Shown piece by piece: positions 35,552-47,234 of a DNA stretch of 64,000 nt. This DNA comes from Lithocarpus polystachyus (taxonomy: Eukaryota; Streptophyta; Magnoliopsida; Fagales; Fagaceae), in assembly GCA_033629205.1 (NCBI GenBank), contig CM066169.1:41560935-41624934 (forward strand), given 5' to 3'. Below the pieces are notes generated by a model. It saw only the letters and a program-made list of their open reading frames with translations, had not been told where the DNA came from and made no database searches. The position numbers were made by a program, and so were the translations under genes. Within the stretch, counting starts at the first letter, position 1. The number at the start of each line of letters is the position of its first letter.

Positions 35552-36489
35552 ATAGGAAGCTTGTTTCTCCTCGCCTTAGTCTTGTGAATGTGCCAGGACT
35601 CAACAAGCTCTTATGGTTCGAGTTGTGTGTACACTCCGACGGCCAGCTGCGTGCTGTTCACCTCATACTGGACTTCACCCCTCTGTCCGACAGATTTTTG
35701 GACGTCGGCAATTCCATCCGAGCGGGAGACAAGAGGATCAACAGGATTGACGTTTCGATCCCCGGTTTTCTGGCCAAGAGGGATCTTCCACCTATTGAGT
35801 GGCCAGTCCGACAAGCTCCTCCTCAACCCGCTGCTCAAAGGGAAGAGTCCACTTCGTCCCTGCAATCTTTGGAGGTAGAGATAGACGGCTTCCACTTTAG
35901 CGGCGAAGAGGAGGTACAGAGCAAACCCAAAGGTACCCAAGTGTTCGAGACTTCTGAAGAAGAAGAGGACGACATGCCGCTGAAACCAAGGGCAGGGCTA
36001 AAGGACCTCATCGCCAGCAGGACAAAGGGGGGTCCTTCCAAGGAGGCACCAAGACAGAAGGAGCCTGCTCATCTTCCCCCGCCTCCTCCTCCTCCTCCCA
36101 CTGCTGGGCTCGGCCTCCTCCCCATACCCGATCTTAAGAGGAAGAGGCCTGTCGTGGAGGTTGATACCGAGGAGGGTGAGTTGCCCCCACCACAACAAAA
36201 AGGGTCCAAACAACATAAAGGGGGAAGAGATGACAGGTCCTCCTCGTCCGAGCGGAAAGGAGACATCCGTGCCGTCGAAGACCAACAGCCACCGGCCTGG
36301 GCTCCGTCATTGGACTTGGACGGCGTGCCCATTCCCTCCACGGCCTCCATCAGGGAATTCCAGAGAGGGCGCTCGGGCTATATTGCTGAAGCACTAGAGC
36401 GCCCTCTCCTTTTGCCCAAGGACATGGATACGGTGAGGTCGTGGAGGCAACCCGACCTGTTCATGTTAATGAAAAGAGACCTGGCCATG

Positions 36490-36573
36490 GTAAGTTTTTG
36501 ACTAAATTAAGTGCATGCCCTGTATTTCCTTTACATGGCTAACGACATAATTTTTATTTATTGGTCTGTGCAG
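36490..36573 (+). other. Intron 2 of the G2 antisense gene
   Basis: 84 bp, GTAAGT donor and TCTGTGCAG acceptor, phase 0. G3 has the matching acceptor before the same exon. Confidence 0.85.
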
Positions 36574-37756
36574 CTCACTCAACAAATCTACGTGGCCAAG
36601 GACTGGGTCAGGGACGCCCGAAGCTTGGCTAGGACCGAGACCCAGTCTCGACTTCAAGCGGAAAGGGACATGGAGGCTCTAAGGAAGGAGAAACAAGAGT
36701 TAGCCAAGAAGCTAACCACGGAGGAGAGGGAGAGGCGAAGCGCCGAGGCTGGCCTTAAGAGCGCCCAGGATCAGGCCGAGGACCAGCGAAAGAAGTTATA
36801 CACAACGGAAATAGAGCTGGCGACCCAAAGGCAACTGGTTCTGGAGCTCAAGGCCAGTCTCGAGAAGGCCAAGGAAGGAGAAAAGAAAGCTTGAGATGCC
36901 CTTCTGTCTGCTGAGGCCGAGAAGGAGGCAGAGTATCTCCGCGGCATCGAGGAAACAGAAATAAGGCTGGCGGAGGAGGTATCCGAGGTATGCAGGGATT
37001 ACTGTCAGTTCACCTGGGATGAGGCCCTGAACTTGGCAGGAGTCCCTGCTGACTCGGACCTGAGGCAGCCGGGGAGGATCTATTATCATCCCCACATAAG
37101 CTTGGTCCCGGCTGACCCCGCCCCCTTGTCTTCTCCAGCTCCGGAGCAAACTACCCTGGCGCTTGATCCTCATGAGGCCGCCGAGGAGGTCGAAGAGGGA
37201 CTAGCCGCCCCAATGGTGCAAGTGGCTTCGGAGGTTTCCTCAGTTCTCGTGGATGCCAGTACGGCCAAGGACGCAGTTGCCGTGGAGGTCGAGGCCGACA
37301 TGCCAACACTGGAGCCGAGTGGATCCGGCAGCCCTCCCTCTAAGAAATAATAGGTTTCGGACTAGGTTTATTTGTCGCTATAGTTGGTAAGTCTTTTGTA
37401 TATAACAAGCATTTTGTGTGTGGAACCGATGTACTCCATTTTCATGATTCAATGAAAATATTTTACTTGACTTCAACTGTCTTCCTTTCACTTTATTTAC
37501 TTGCGCAGAGTTTATGTTTATGGATAGAAACCCAAAACTTTAGTTTTGTCTCAACAAATGACAAGGAATTCGAGCAAGCATAATTAGCTGTCGTACCATT
37601 GACTCGTTAAATTAAGTAAGCATAAGTGCTTAGAGAGTGCAACCTGAGTGATCAGGGAAAATTAACTTTTTAAATAGTTCAAAGTGTATGATCCGAGAGG
37701 GCAGACTCGTTTGAGATATCATACAACCTTTAGAAGAGTGAGTGAAAATTGATTGT

Positions 37757-38305
37757 TCACCCAAGGTGGTTGATCTGAGGGACCAGACCTGACGAGGATT
37801 AAGCTTAGCATTTAGGAGCGTTAATTTACCCAAGGTGTGTGGTTCGAGGAGCCAGGCACGACCAAGGTTTTGTTTAACATTTAGGGGTGTTAATTTACCC
37901 AAGGTAGGTGGTCTGAGAGACCAGGCCTGACCAAGGTTCTGTTTAACACTTATTAGTATTAATTTACCCAAGGTGTGTGGTCCGAGGGACCAGGCACGAC
38001 AAAGGTTTTGTTTAATACTTAGTAGTATTAATTTACCCAAGGTGCGTGGTCCGAGGGATCAGGCATGACCAAAGTTCTGTTTAATACTTAGTAGTATTAA
38101 TTTACCCAAGGTGCATGGTCCGAGGGACCAGGCACGACCAAGGTTCTGTTTAATACTTAGTAGTATTAATTTACCCAAGGTGTGTGGTCCGAGGGACCAG
38201 GCACGACCAAGGTTCTGTTTAATACTTAGTAGTATTAATTTACCCAAGGTGTGTGGTCCGAGGGACCAGGCACGACCAAGGTTCTGTTTAATACTTAGTG
38301 GATAA
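37757..38305 (-). repeat. G2 tandem array, 69-bp unit, 8 copies
   Basis: TACCCAAGGTGTGTGGTCCG starts units at 37827, 37896, 37965, 38034, 38103, 38172 and 38241 (exactly 69 bp apart), with a diverged first unit at about 37757. It lies between the pol stop (38345) and the end of the antisense gene. The unit is a multiple of three, so long frames run through it on both strands. It is homologous to the 81-bp array of G3. Confidence 0.95.
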
Positions 38306-38344
38306 GCAGTATAAGAAACTTCAATAAGAGAATTGAAACTTTCA

Positions 38345-41300
38345 TTAGTAATAGTACCTTTTTAGGTTATTTACATTCCAGGGGTGTGGTACAGCCTTTT
38401 CGTCTAAATCTTCTAGATAAAAGGCTCCTATTCCAGCTACTGATAAAATACGATAGGGGCCTTCCCAGTTAGGTCCCAGCTTTCCCCAGGCCGGATTCTT
38501 CGCGGTGCCCATGACTTTTCGTAAAACCAAATCTCCTGTTGCTAGTGGTCTTAATTTGACATTGGCATCATAACTCTGCTTAAGCTTATGCTGATAATAG
38601 GCTAATTAGACCGCAGCGTTTTCTCTACGCTCGGCGATTAAATCCAGATTGCCCCTTAGCTGTTCGTCATTGTTGGCCGAAGTGAACGAACTAGATCTAA
38701 GTGTGGGGAACCCAGTTTCTATGGGGATGACAGCCTCAGCACCATATGTCATGGCAAATGGGGTCTCTCCAGTAGACCTCCGAGGAGTTGTCCTGTAAGT
38801 CCAGAGTACATGTGGTAATTCTTCCACCCACTTTCCTTTGGCATCGTCCAACCTCTTCTTAAGACCGTTTACTATGACTTTATTAACTGCTTCAGCTTGG
38901 CCATTTCACTGGGGGTATGCAGGGGTGGAGTACCTGTTGGTAATGCCTAGTTCACAACAGAATTTTCTGAATGCTTTACTGTCAAACTGAAGGCCGTTGT
39001 CCGAGATAAGAGTATGCGGCACTCTGAACCGTACAACGATATTTTTCCATACAAACTTCTGGACATCCACATCCCTGATGTTGGCTAACGGCTCGGCTTC
39101 AACCCACTTGGTGAAGTAGTCTGTTGCAACGACCAAGTATTTTTTGCTCCCGACTTCCTTAGGAAAAGGACCAACAATGTCTAGGCCCCACTGAGCGAAA
39201 GGCCATGGACTTGACAGAGGATTCAGAACTCCTCCCGGTTGGTGTATATTCGGGGCAAACCTCTGGCACTGATCACACTTCTTTACATACGCCTGCGATT
39301 CCCTTTGCATGTTTGGCCACCAGTACCCCTGAGTTAAAGCTCTGTGTGCTAGGGACCTTCCTCCTGTGTGACTGCCACAAATCCCTTCATGTAACTCTTC
39401 GAGGAGCAACTCCGTGGCCTCAGGGTGCATGCATAACAGATAGGGTCCGGAGAAAGAACGTTTGTATAGCTTATTATCCCCTAACAGCCAGAACCGAGGA
39501 GCTTTTCTCCTCACCTTGTCGACTTCAGCCTTGTCTACCGGCAAGATATCATCTCGGAGATAAGTCACCATAGGGTCCATCCAACTTGACCCTACCCTTG
39601 CTTGACAAATGCTAGGCCCTTCAATTTCCTCAGAATGCCTTTGTACATCTTCCAATAGGATAAGCCGGGGCAGCCCCTGAGCCAAGGTGGTTGCGAGAGT
39701 GGCTAAGGAGTCTGCGTGCGTGTTCCCACTCCGAGGAACATGTTGCAAATCGAATGACTTGAATCGCGATTGCAGCTGTTTGACCTGCTTTAGGTATTTT
39801 TGCATTCTCCCATCACGAGCTTCTAATTCTCCTCGGACATGGCCGAGGACCAAAGCCGAGTCCGAGAATACTTCTAGGATGCTGCCCCCCATTCTTCTGA
39901 CCATAGTCACCCTGATCAGCAATTCTTCGTACTCAGCCTCGTTATTAGTAGCCGAGAAGTTTAGTTTGAGGGATTTTTCGATGATAACGTCCTCGGGAGA
40001 TATTAAAACTAACCCCACTCCTGAACCTCTTTGGTTGGCTGCACCGTCCACATACAATTTCCAGGACGCGGAACCTTGCACAGAGACTTGGCCAACTGAA
40101 TTTCCATCCATGTGCATTGCAACCGTTATTCCTTCCAACATAGGCTCAACGAACTCGGCCACTAGATCGGCGAGTATCTGCCCCTTGACCGAGGTGCGAG
40201 GCATGTACTTTATGTTGAAAGCCCCCAATACAGTACCCCATTTAGCAATCCTTCCCGTATAGTTTGCACTCCGAAGCAGTGATTTGAGTGGGAGTTAGGT
40301 GAGGACCACCACCATATGTGATTGGAAGTAATGAGGGAGTTTACGAGTGGCATGAATTATTGCAAAGATAGCCTTCTCAAGTGGCAGATAACGGACCTCG
40401 GCCTCATGAAGAGATTTACTCACATAGTAGACAGGCTTCTGGACGCCGTTGTCGACTCGTACAAGTACTAGACTCACAGCATGGATGGCTACCGCAATAT
40501 AGGCGTATAGGACCTCGTCCGTTGTGGGGCTAGACATGATGGGTGGCCGAGTTAGGTATTCTTTCAGCTGTTGAAAAGCTAGAACGCACTCTTCATTCCA
40601 TTCAAACCCCTTCCATTTATTCAATAGCTGGAAGAAGGGCCGACACCTCTCTGCGGATTTGGAGATGAACCGGTTGAGAGCGGCAGTCATCCCGGTCAAC
40701 TTCGGTACTTCTTTTGGGTTTCGAGGAGGCTGCAGACTGTTAATTACCCTTATTTGATCGGGATTCACTTCGATTCCCCGATGAGTGACCATATATCCCA
40801 GGAACTTTCCCGATCCCACACCGAACGAGCACTTCGAAGTGTTGAGACGCAATTTGTGTTTCCTCAAGATATTAAAGATGTTCTCAAGGTCTCCGATATG
40901 GTCAGACTCCAGCTTGCTCTTGACCACCATGTCATCAATGTAAATCTCAATGCATTTCCCCAGTAGTGGTTCAAACATTTTAATCATCATTCTCTAGTAG
41001 GTGGAGCCTACATTCTTTAGACCAAATGGCATCACCTTGTAATTATAGTTCCCAATGGGAGTCACGAAGGCTGTTCTCTCCTGATCATCCAAGGCCAGGG
41101 GAATCTGGTGGTACCCTTGGAAGGCGTCCAAGAAACTCATTCATGGATGCCCTACGGTTGCATCCACTAGTTGATTAATCCGTGGCATGGGGAAAGGGTC
41201 TTTTGGATAGGCTCTGTTTAAGTCCGTAAATTCCACACATACATGCCATTTCCCGCTCTTCTTCTTCACGACCACTGTGTTAGCCAGCCATTCTGGATAA

Positions 41301-43666
41301 AAGACTTCTTTGATAGCCCCTGCCTGCTTGAGTTTGTTCACCTCATCCTTGACAGCGTCAGAATGTTCCCTGGATGAGCGCCGAGGTGGCTGCCTTTTGG
41401 GAAGGGCAGCTGGGCCCACATTAAGGTGGTGACAGATAAACCCGAGATCTACTCCTGGGACTTCGTAAGAATTCCAAGCAAACACATCCACGTTTCTCCT
41501 AAGGAAGGACAACAGCTCTTCCTTTTCCCGAGGGGGTAGCTGATCCCCAATCTGGAAAAACTTATCTGGATCTTCCCCGATGACAACTCTCTCTAACTTT
41601 TCACATTGCTCCTCAGACGGATCCTCGGCTCTGGGGGGAATCGGAAACGTTGATTGCTACGAATGCCCGACCGAGGTGGTTGTCAGCTCGGCATCCTGCT
41701 GATGTAAAATGGCAGCTATAAGGCACTGCCTTGCCATAAGTTGACTTCCTATGATCTCCTCTACTCGTCCCTTAGACAAAAATTTGACCTTTAGATGTAA
41801 GGTCGAAGAAACGGCCCCCAAAGCATGAAGCCAAGGTCTGGCTACGATGGCCGTGTAGGGGGAATATGCATCCACAACAATGAAGTCAACTTCAACTACT
41901 TTAGACCCTGCTTGTACGGGCAGCCTAATTTGACCCTTAGAGATGACGGTCTTCCCAGCAAAGCTGACTAGGGGCGATTCATACGTGGTCAGATCTTCAA
42001 GCCGTAGGCCCAATCCCTTGTATAAGTCTGGATACATGATCTCAGCTCCACTCCCTTGGTCAACCATCACCCTCTTCACATCGTACCCTCCTATTCTGAG
42101 GGTGATGACCAAAGCATCGTCATGGGGCTGTATTGTCCCCACCTTATCCTCGTCCGAGAAGCTCAAGGCTGGTTGGGCCTCCATTCTTGCCCGTTTCGTT
42201 TCTTGATTGTCACCCTCAGCGGATGTCCTAGAGATAGACATTACTCTGGAGGGGCAGGATCCAGTTCTTTCGGGGGCCACGAAGATAACGTTAATCGTGC
42301 CCAAAGGGGGCCTTGATGAGGCAGTCCCCGAAGCCCCTGGCCTAGCATGATCTCCCTGGTTATTTGGCCGGTAAATGAACTGCTGCAACTTTCCTTCCCT
42401 CGCAAGTTGTTCCAAATGGCCCTTCAACGTCCTGCAATCCTCAGTGGTGTGCCCTCGCTCTTGATGATACTGGCAATGAAGGCTCTGGTTGCGCTTCATG
42501 AGGTCTCCTCCCATCTTGTTCGGCCATTTGAAGTATGGCTCGTTCTGAATTTTCTCCAGAATCCGGTGAATGGGCTCTCGGAATACGGTATGAACAGCTT
42601 GCGATGCAGCAGACCCAGACTGCACACTGTAGTCTCTCCACGGCCTGCTATTGCTGTACCTGTCCGACCTGAAGTCCCTCCTCTCTTGAGGGACAACCTT
42701 TGCCTTTCCCTTTCCAAGCAACTGGTCCTCCTCGACCCCCTTGTACTCGTCTATGCGATCCATTAGTCGGCGCATGCTCCTCACATGCTTCTTGGTCAGA
42801 GACTTCCTCAGGTCGTGCTCGGCTGGCAAGCCGACCTTGAACGTTCTCACTGCAACATCATCGAAACTCCCTTCGATCTCGTTAAACATCTCCCAATACC
42901 TGTCCGAGTAGGTTTTCAGCGTCTCTCCCTCCCGTATGGACATGGACAGCAAGGAATCCAATGGCCGGGGGACCCTGGTATTCGTCACAAACCGAGAGCA
43001 GAAAGCTCTAGTGAGCGCCCGAAAGGATCCGATAGAATTTGCTACGAGGCCATCGAACCACCTCATGGCCACAGGCCCTAGACTGGAAGGGAACACTTTG
43101 CACATGAGGGTCTCGTTCCGAGAATGGACAGCCTTTTTCTGATTGAAATGGCTCACATGCTCCACGGGGTCAGTCCGTCCGTTGTATGTAGTGAAGGTAG
43201 GTTGAGTAAAACGCCGAGGAAGGCTCCCTCCCTCGATGCTGCGTGTAAAGGGCGACCTGGAAATTTGGTTGAGTGTCTTTGTCATGGCATCACTCCCGGT
43301 ACCCCTCGAGTACATGTTTCTGCTCCTGCGGTCACAGTGATGCTCTTCCTTGTAGGAGAAAGTCTCGCTCGGTAGTGTCCTGGAGCGGGGTCTATAACTA
43401 GCATCCTTATCATCAACGTAAGAATCATCCGTGACGGATGGACTGCTAGACGGACTGCGTCTCCTCTGCGCACGATGCAACTTCCTCTTGAGGTGATCAA
43501 TTTTGCGTTGCATGGCCTTATGAGTCTCGTCACCGTCATTCCGGCGTTGACTCCTCGCAGTACGGTTCGTGTGCACGCTCCCTTCACGGTCCCTCTGGCG
43601 CTCAAGATGCAAAAAGTGGTCAATATGCTAAGAATCAGCCGACTCCGCTTTGTCTGATCTAACCAT
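38345..43666 (-). pseudogene. G2 gag-pol polyprotein, single frame with seven premature stops
   Basis: One frame of 1774 codons from ATG 43664-43666 to a stop at 38345-38347. In order: an Arg/Lys/Ser-rich N-terminus; the retrotransposon gag domain (near 43180-42720); a C-x2-H-x4-H-x4-C knuckle at 42434-42475; a protease with VMVDQGSGAEI near 42045; RT with catalytic YIDDM at 40928-40942; and RNase H to about 40240. Then come an archaeal-type RNase H (LYVDGAANQRGSG) near 40050 and integrase with CDQC, GLDIVGPF, ISDNGLQFDS and NGQAEA (39290-38880). It ends with VNNLKRYYY. Premature stops are at 43628, 41657, 41141, 40994, 40295, 38906 and 38606. There is no frameshift. Confidence 0.93.
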
Positions 43667-43701
43667 GGTTCAAGCTATAACACACAGGTACAATCGTAAT
43701 C

Positions 43702-43719
43702 TTCCCACAGACGGCGCCA
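43702..43719 (-). other. G2 primer-binding site
   Basis: Minus-strand TGGCGCCGTCTGTGGGAA, two bases inside the 5' LTR. The first nine bases (TGGCGCCGT) fit the complement of a tRNA-Asp 3' end as I recall it; the tRNA assignment is from memory. Confidence 0.75.
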
Positions 43720-43721
43720 AT

Positions 43722-44489
43722 TGTAAGGACACAATTTTGCGATTGGGCCTATCAACAAAGTAGCTGGAGGCCCAGACTGTATATAATATCCTAACAATGA
43801 ATTTGTAAAGAGGGTGGGTTGAAGATTATGCGATTGGACAAGCATGGGTTGAAGCCCAAGTATGGTAATGACCAGATGTATATTGATAAGTTGATCAAGG
43901 GATACAATATTCTTCTCAGCACTGTCCGAGGAGTGTGTTCATATAGGTATTGTGTGGACTTTTCTCTTTTCTTTCTCTCTCTCTCTTTGTTGCCTTTTTC
44001 TTCCGGATCCCCCCTTTTGTTCCCTCTTCTTCTATTTATATGTCCTCTCCCCCTTACGTGGGCTTTTTTCCTGATACTTATCCCATCCGCCCCCATCTTG
44101 AATCTTCATGGGGCAGCTGTAAAGGATGGAGGTTACTGTTTAGGAGTCTTTTCCCATTAATGCGGCCATGATGTTAGCTGCAGGGCCATAAATGCGGTAG
44201 CAGCAGCCTTTTGCTTAATATCTGATCTTCGCCATCTGTCTTTATGGTCAACACAAATTGGGGGATTCTTTAGGAGAGCTGAGACTGAGGTTGGTGCACT
44301 CATCAAGGACACCCCTTTTAACATCCGAGCAGGAAGTATCCTCGGACCAGGCTCTCTTCCACTGGTCAACCTTCCTTCAGCATCGAATTAGGCTGGGCCA
44401 ACTCTTCAAGATATGTTGTCCTCGGACGCACAGGTCTCCTCGGACAGGCCCACGGCCCAGGATTTGATGTTGGGCCTTTTACCCCTACA
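43722..44489 (-). repeat. G2 5' LTR
   Basis: 768 bp, pairs with 33586-34354. TATA box TATAAATAG on the minus strand at 44032-44040. Confidence 0.95.
44032..44040 (-). promoter_or_regulatory. TATA box in G2 5' LTR
   Basis: TATAAATAG on the minus strand, mid-LTR, upstream of gag-pol. Confidence 0.65.
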
Positions 44490-44494
44490 ACTAA

Positions 44495-45562
44495 TTATGC
44501 AGATCTAGCATAATCTTATTTTGATTCAACTACAACAAAAATAACGATAATTACCATAAAAAGATTATGTCAAAAAATAGTCTTCTATGATATAGCCAAG
44601 AGTACAATCAAAGCTAATAGAAGGAATTCTAAATCGATTTCAATGATGAAGGAGGGATTTACTTAAATGAGGAGACCAAGAAAAAAGGAGAAGTATCATG
44701 TTCTGAGTATAGTATTGAATTTAAAACTCTATAATTCAATTTGCTAAGGTATTTTAGTAGTTAGCAAATTGAATATTTGCAAACACAAATTACATCATTC
44801 AATTGAATTTCTGCAGGCACGATACTACCAAAACTCTATCATTCAATTTTCTAATTACTAAAACTTTATCACACGGATACTACAAAAACTCTATCACACG
44901 GATTACACAATATAAACCAATAATGTTACTGTCTCAAACATTAATAAAAAAAAAAAAAACCAAATCAATTTTAAACGTAGAAACAAACAATCATCTATCA
45001 ATACAAATACCCAACTTGAATACATATAAACTCATATATGACCCACAACACAAAAGAGGTAGTAACAAAATTAAAAAAGAAAAAAAAATCAATAAAAAAA
45101 GAACAACACTATTGATCTAATCCTTACATTGAATTATTATGTAGGCAGCTACAAGAATAGAGGTAAAAAAGAACTGAGATTTAGAGATACTTAAACTAAA
45201 TCATCCAACTTTTCAGTATTAATATAGTGTGAGGAGAGGATGAGATGAAGGAGTTAGAAAGCCAACGTCTAGCGTTAGGAAGCTGGAGGGTTGTTGTTTA
45301 AGATTGTAACTGTAGAACACAAAGGGTTGCTATTTAAAATTGTAACTGTAGAAGACAAAGGGTTGCCATCTAAAATTGTAACCGTGGAAGACAAAGGGTT
45401 GGGAATTATTTTTTTTTATTAGTATTTTTAAATTTAAGAAAACTAATTTTAAATTGTAGGACAAATTCAGGAAAAAGAATAGTAATGACATGGCAGCTGA
45501 TGCAGCTCAACCTGAGCGTAGCAACATTAAATGCTACGCTTCAGCTTTTAGTAATATATAGA
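44495..45562 (-). other. 5' part of the split Helitron
   Basis: Non-coding, A-rich on the plus strand. It has a short internal near-repeat (GTAACTGTAGAA and GACAAAGGGTTG occur two to three times near 45307-45395). Confidence 0.6.
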
Positions 45563-47215
45563 TAGGTGTCAAGGAAAAATGTGGGTTACTGAAGGCAGCC
45601 TCCTATCCCTAGTGATGCTTTCTTGTATGCATAGAGACTTAAAACTTTTTTAATAAATTATTTTTGAAATAGAAGTATAAATGCTCCAAAAATGTGAAAT
45701 TTTTTTTGAAGAGATTGGGATTGAGTGTATGTGGTTTGAAGAATTTGGATGAATGGATGAATTTCTTTGATTTCCTTTTAGGACCTTTTCTTATCATATT
45801 TTGAATGTTCAGCAAAAGTCCTGACATGTATTGAATGAAGTTAAATCCCTCATTGGCACAAATTGATTGGTAGAGCTAATCATCATGATTTAGAAGAAGC
45901 TTTGTCAAATGGATCATCATGTATTCTCTTGAAAAGAAGGCTTTTGAAAAAAAAAAAAAAAAAATTGGAGTCTTTGGAAAAATCTTAGGGTCTTTGAAAG
46001 AACAAAAAGAGTTTTAGAAAAAGGTTACTAAAAAAATTTTTGAAAATGAAATGAAATGAGTTAAAGGCCCAATGCCCCTTTTAGTCCAAAAGATTTTTTT
46101 TTTTTTTTGGAAAAAAATATTTTCTCTCTTTTTTTTTTCCTTTTTTTTTTTGAAAAATTTTTGAATTTTTTTTTCGAAATCCCTTCTTTTTTTTTTTTTT
46201 GAAAATTTTTCTCTTTTTTTTTTTGAAATCTTTTTTCTTTTTTTTGGGGATTTTTTTGAATTTTTTTTGGATTTTTCTTTTTTATAAACAAAATGCATGA
46301 AACATGGCAACAACAAAAATACAATAAACCTCAACAAATATTCTCATTAGAAACATGTAGTAAACAACAAAATTTAAGATAAAATAATGATCTTGATAAC
46401 CCAAATATGGCTTGATTGCTTGTGGAATGAGGAAAAGTCGAGCGGCTTGTTTCTTCTTGGTCCATTGTGGATGTTTGAGTTGAAATTCTGAAAATTGGAC
46501 CTTGGTAGGCCTAAACGTTGAGGAAGATGACTTGATCTTGATGGAATTGGGCTTGAATCCTCATTGAGCTTGATGGACTTTGGGCTTAGCAAGCTTAGGC
46601 TCAAACTGCATATACACATGACATACCTTTCTTTTTAGGAAAACAAAATTAAGTTTATAAAGCACACAACATTCAAAAAATTATGATGGGCCCATGTGTT
46701 GAACTTGGGCTCACCATGGCTCAAACAATGGTCAAACACACACAATAAGGGTAGCCTAAGGATAGGTTCTAAGTCATTACATTGTAGGGTGGGTTTGTTG
46801 TTTTATTGTTTCCCATAGCTAGGATGTTACACCTCCAAACTTGTAATGTAATGAATATTACATTGGTCCGAACGAAATGGTCTATCCTTTATAGTCAACA
46901 AGAAGTGATCCAGTGACTTTGGGCTATGATTTGGTGAGTTCACCACTAGGTACCCGAATCTAATGAAGACCAGTGATCCATGGTTACTACCACCATATTG
47001 TTGAGATGGGTGCATACATATTTGTTATTTTGATGGCATCCACTATTCAGTTAGGGAAGCTCTTAACAATCAACATGGCAACACAAACAAAAATATCATA
47101 CAAACATCTCAAGACATAAATAAACAAACAAACAACAACATCATGCAAAATCATGCAAAAGAAAAGGGTATATAGTTGGTCACTTAAAGTCAAACACGAA
47201 GCTTAGCCCTCGACA
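45563..47215. other. O1 internal 5' region, non-coding
   Basis: Lies between the Helitron and the PBS. It is low-complexity T/G/A sequence (46014-46290) and otherwise unremarkable. No gag or other coding domain seen. Confidence 0.6.
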
Positions 47216-47233
47216 TCCCCAATGGAGTCGCCA
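47216..47233 (-). other. O1 primer-binding site
   Basis: Minus-strand TGGCGACTCCATTGGGGA, one base inside the 5' LTR. It resembles the PBS of giant Ogre/Tat-type elements as I recall it (TGGCGACTC...GGGGA). Confidence 0.75.
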
Positions 47234-47234
47234 C

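Larger units (their letters stand above)
34923..37350 (+). pseudogene. G2 antisense accessory gene, three exons, one premature stop
   Basis: Convergent to gag-pol. Exons are 34923-35424, 35552-36489 and 36574-37350. The introns have canonical ends (CCAG|GTGGGC...TTGCAG|ATAGG and CCATG|GTAAGT...GTGCAG|CTCAC), and the frame is kept across both. Predicted length is 738 residues. Exon 1 has MGRFKNLVDTP, a WHDVVHMYEC motif and YYLNSR...CLPKSNKGMKDDY, parallel in layout to the G1 antisense protein. Exon 2 is charged, with a proline run near 36081. Exon 3 is a long Glu/Lys/Ala coiled coil beginning LTQQIYVAKDWVRDAR. One TGA at 36892-36894 stands where CGA is likely. The function is unknown. The ATG context CCAATGGG is good for a plant start. 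Confidence 0.8.
33586..44489 (-). mobile_element. G2: complete Ty3/gypsy Tat-lineage retrotransposon (10.9 kb)
   Basis: LTRs 33586-34354 and 43722-44489 differ at about 20 bases plus one 1-bp indel (roughly 97% identical). A perfect 5-bp target duplication ACTAA lies at 33581-33585 and 44490-44494. PBS, PPT, a single-frame gag-pol, a 69-bp tandem array and a convergent spliced antisense gene are all present. It is the youngest and best preserved large element in the window. Confidence 0.95.
32601..45562 (-). mobile_element. Helitron inserted in O1 and itself split by G2
   Basis: On the minus strand it begins TCTATATATTACTAAAAGC after an A at 45563. It ends with hairpin CCCGTGC-ATC-GCACGGG, then TTAGTGACTAG followed by T at 32600. 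It inserts between A and T with no TSD, as Helitrons do. Without G2 and one TSD copy it is about 2.05 kb. An inverted repeat AGCGTAGCA/TGCTACGCT (45515-45523 and 45532-45540) sits close to the 5' end. No Rep/helicase coding is visible. Confidence 0.75.

Noticed and set aside
37630..38305. Repeat protein with 23-residue units on both strands
   Set aside because: Explained by the 69-bp array being a multiple of three; frames are open on both strands and no start context or domain supports it.
37757..38305. CRISPR-like array
   Set aside because: Units are contiguous 69-bp tandem repeats with no unique spacers, and the DNA is plant.
46014..46337. Lys/Phe-rich ORFs on the minus strand
   Set aside because: Low-complexity A/T runs inside O1.
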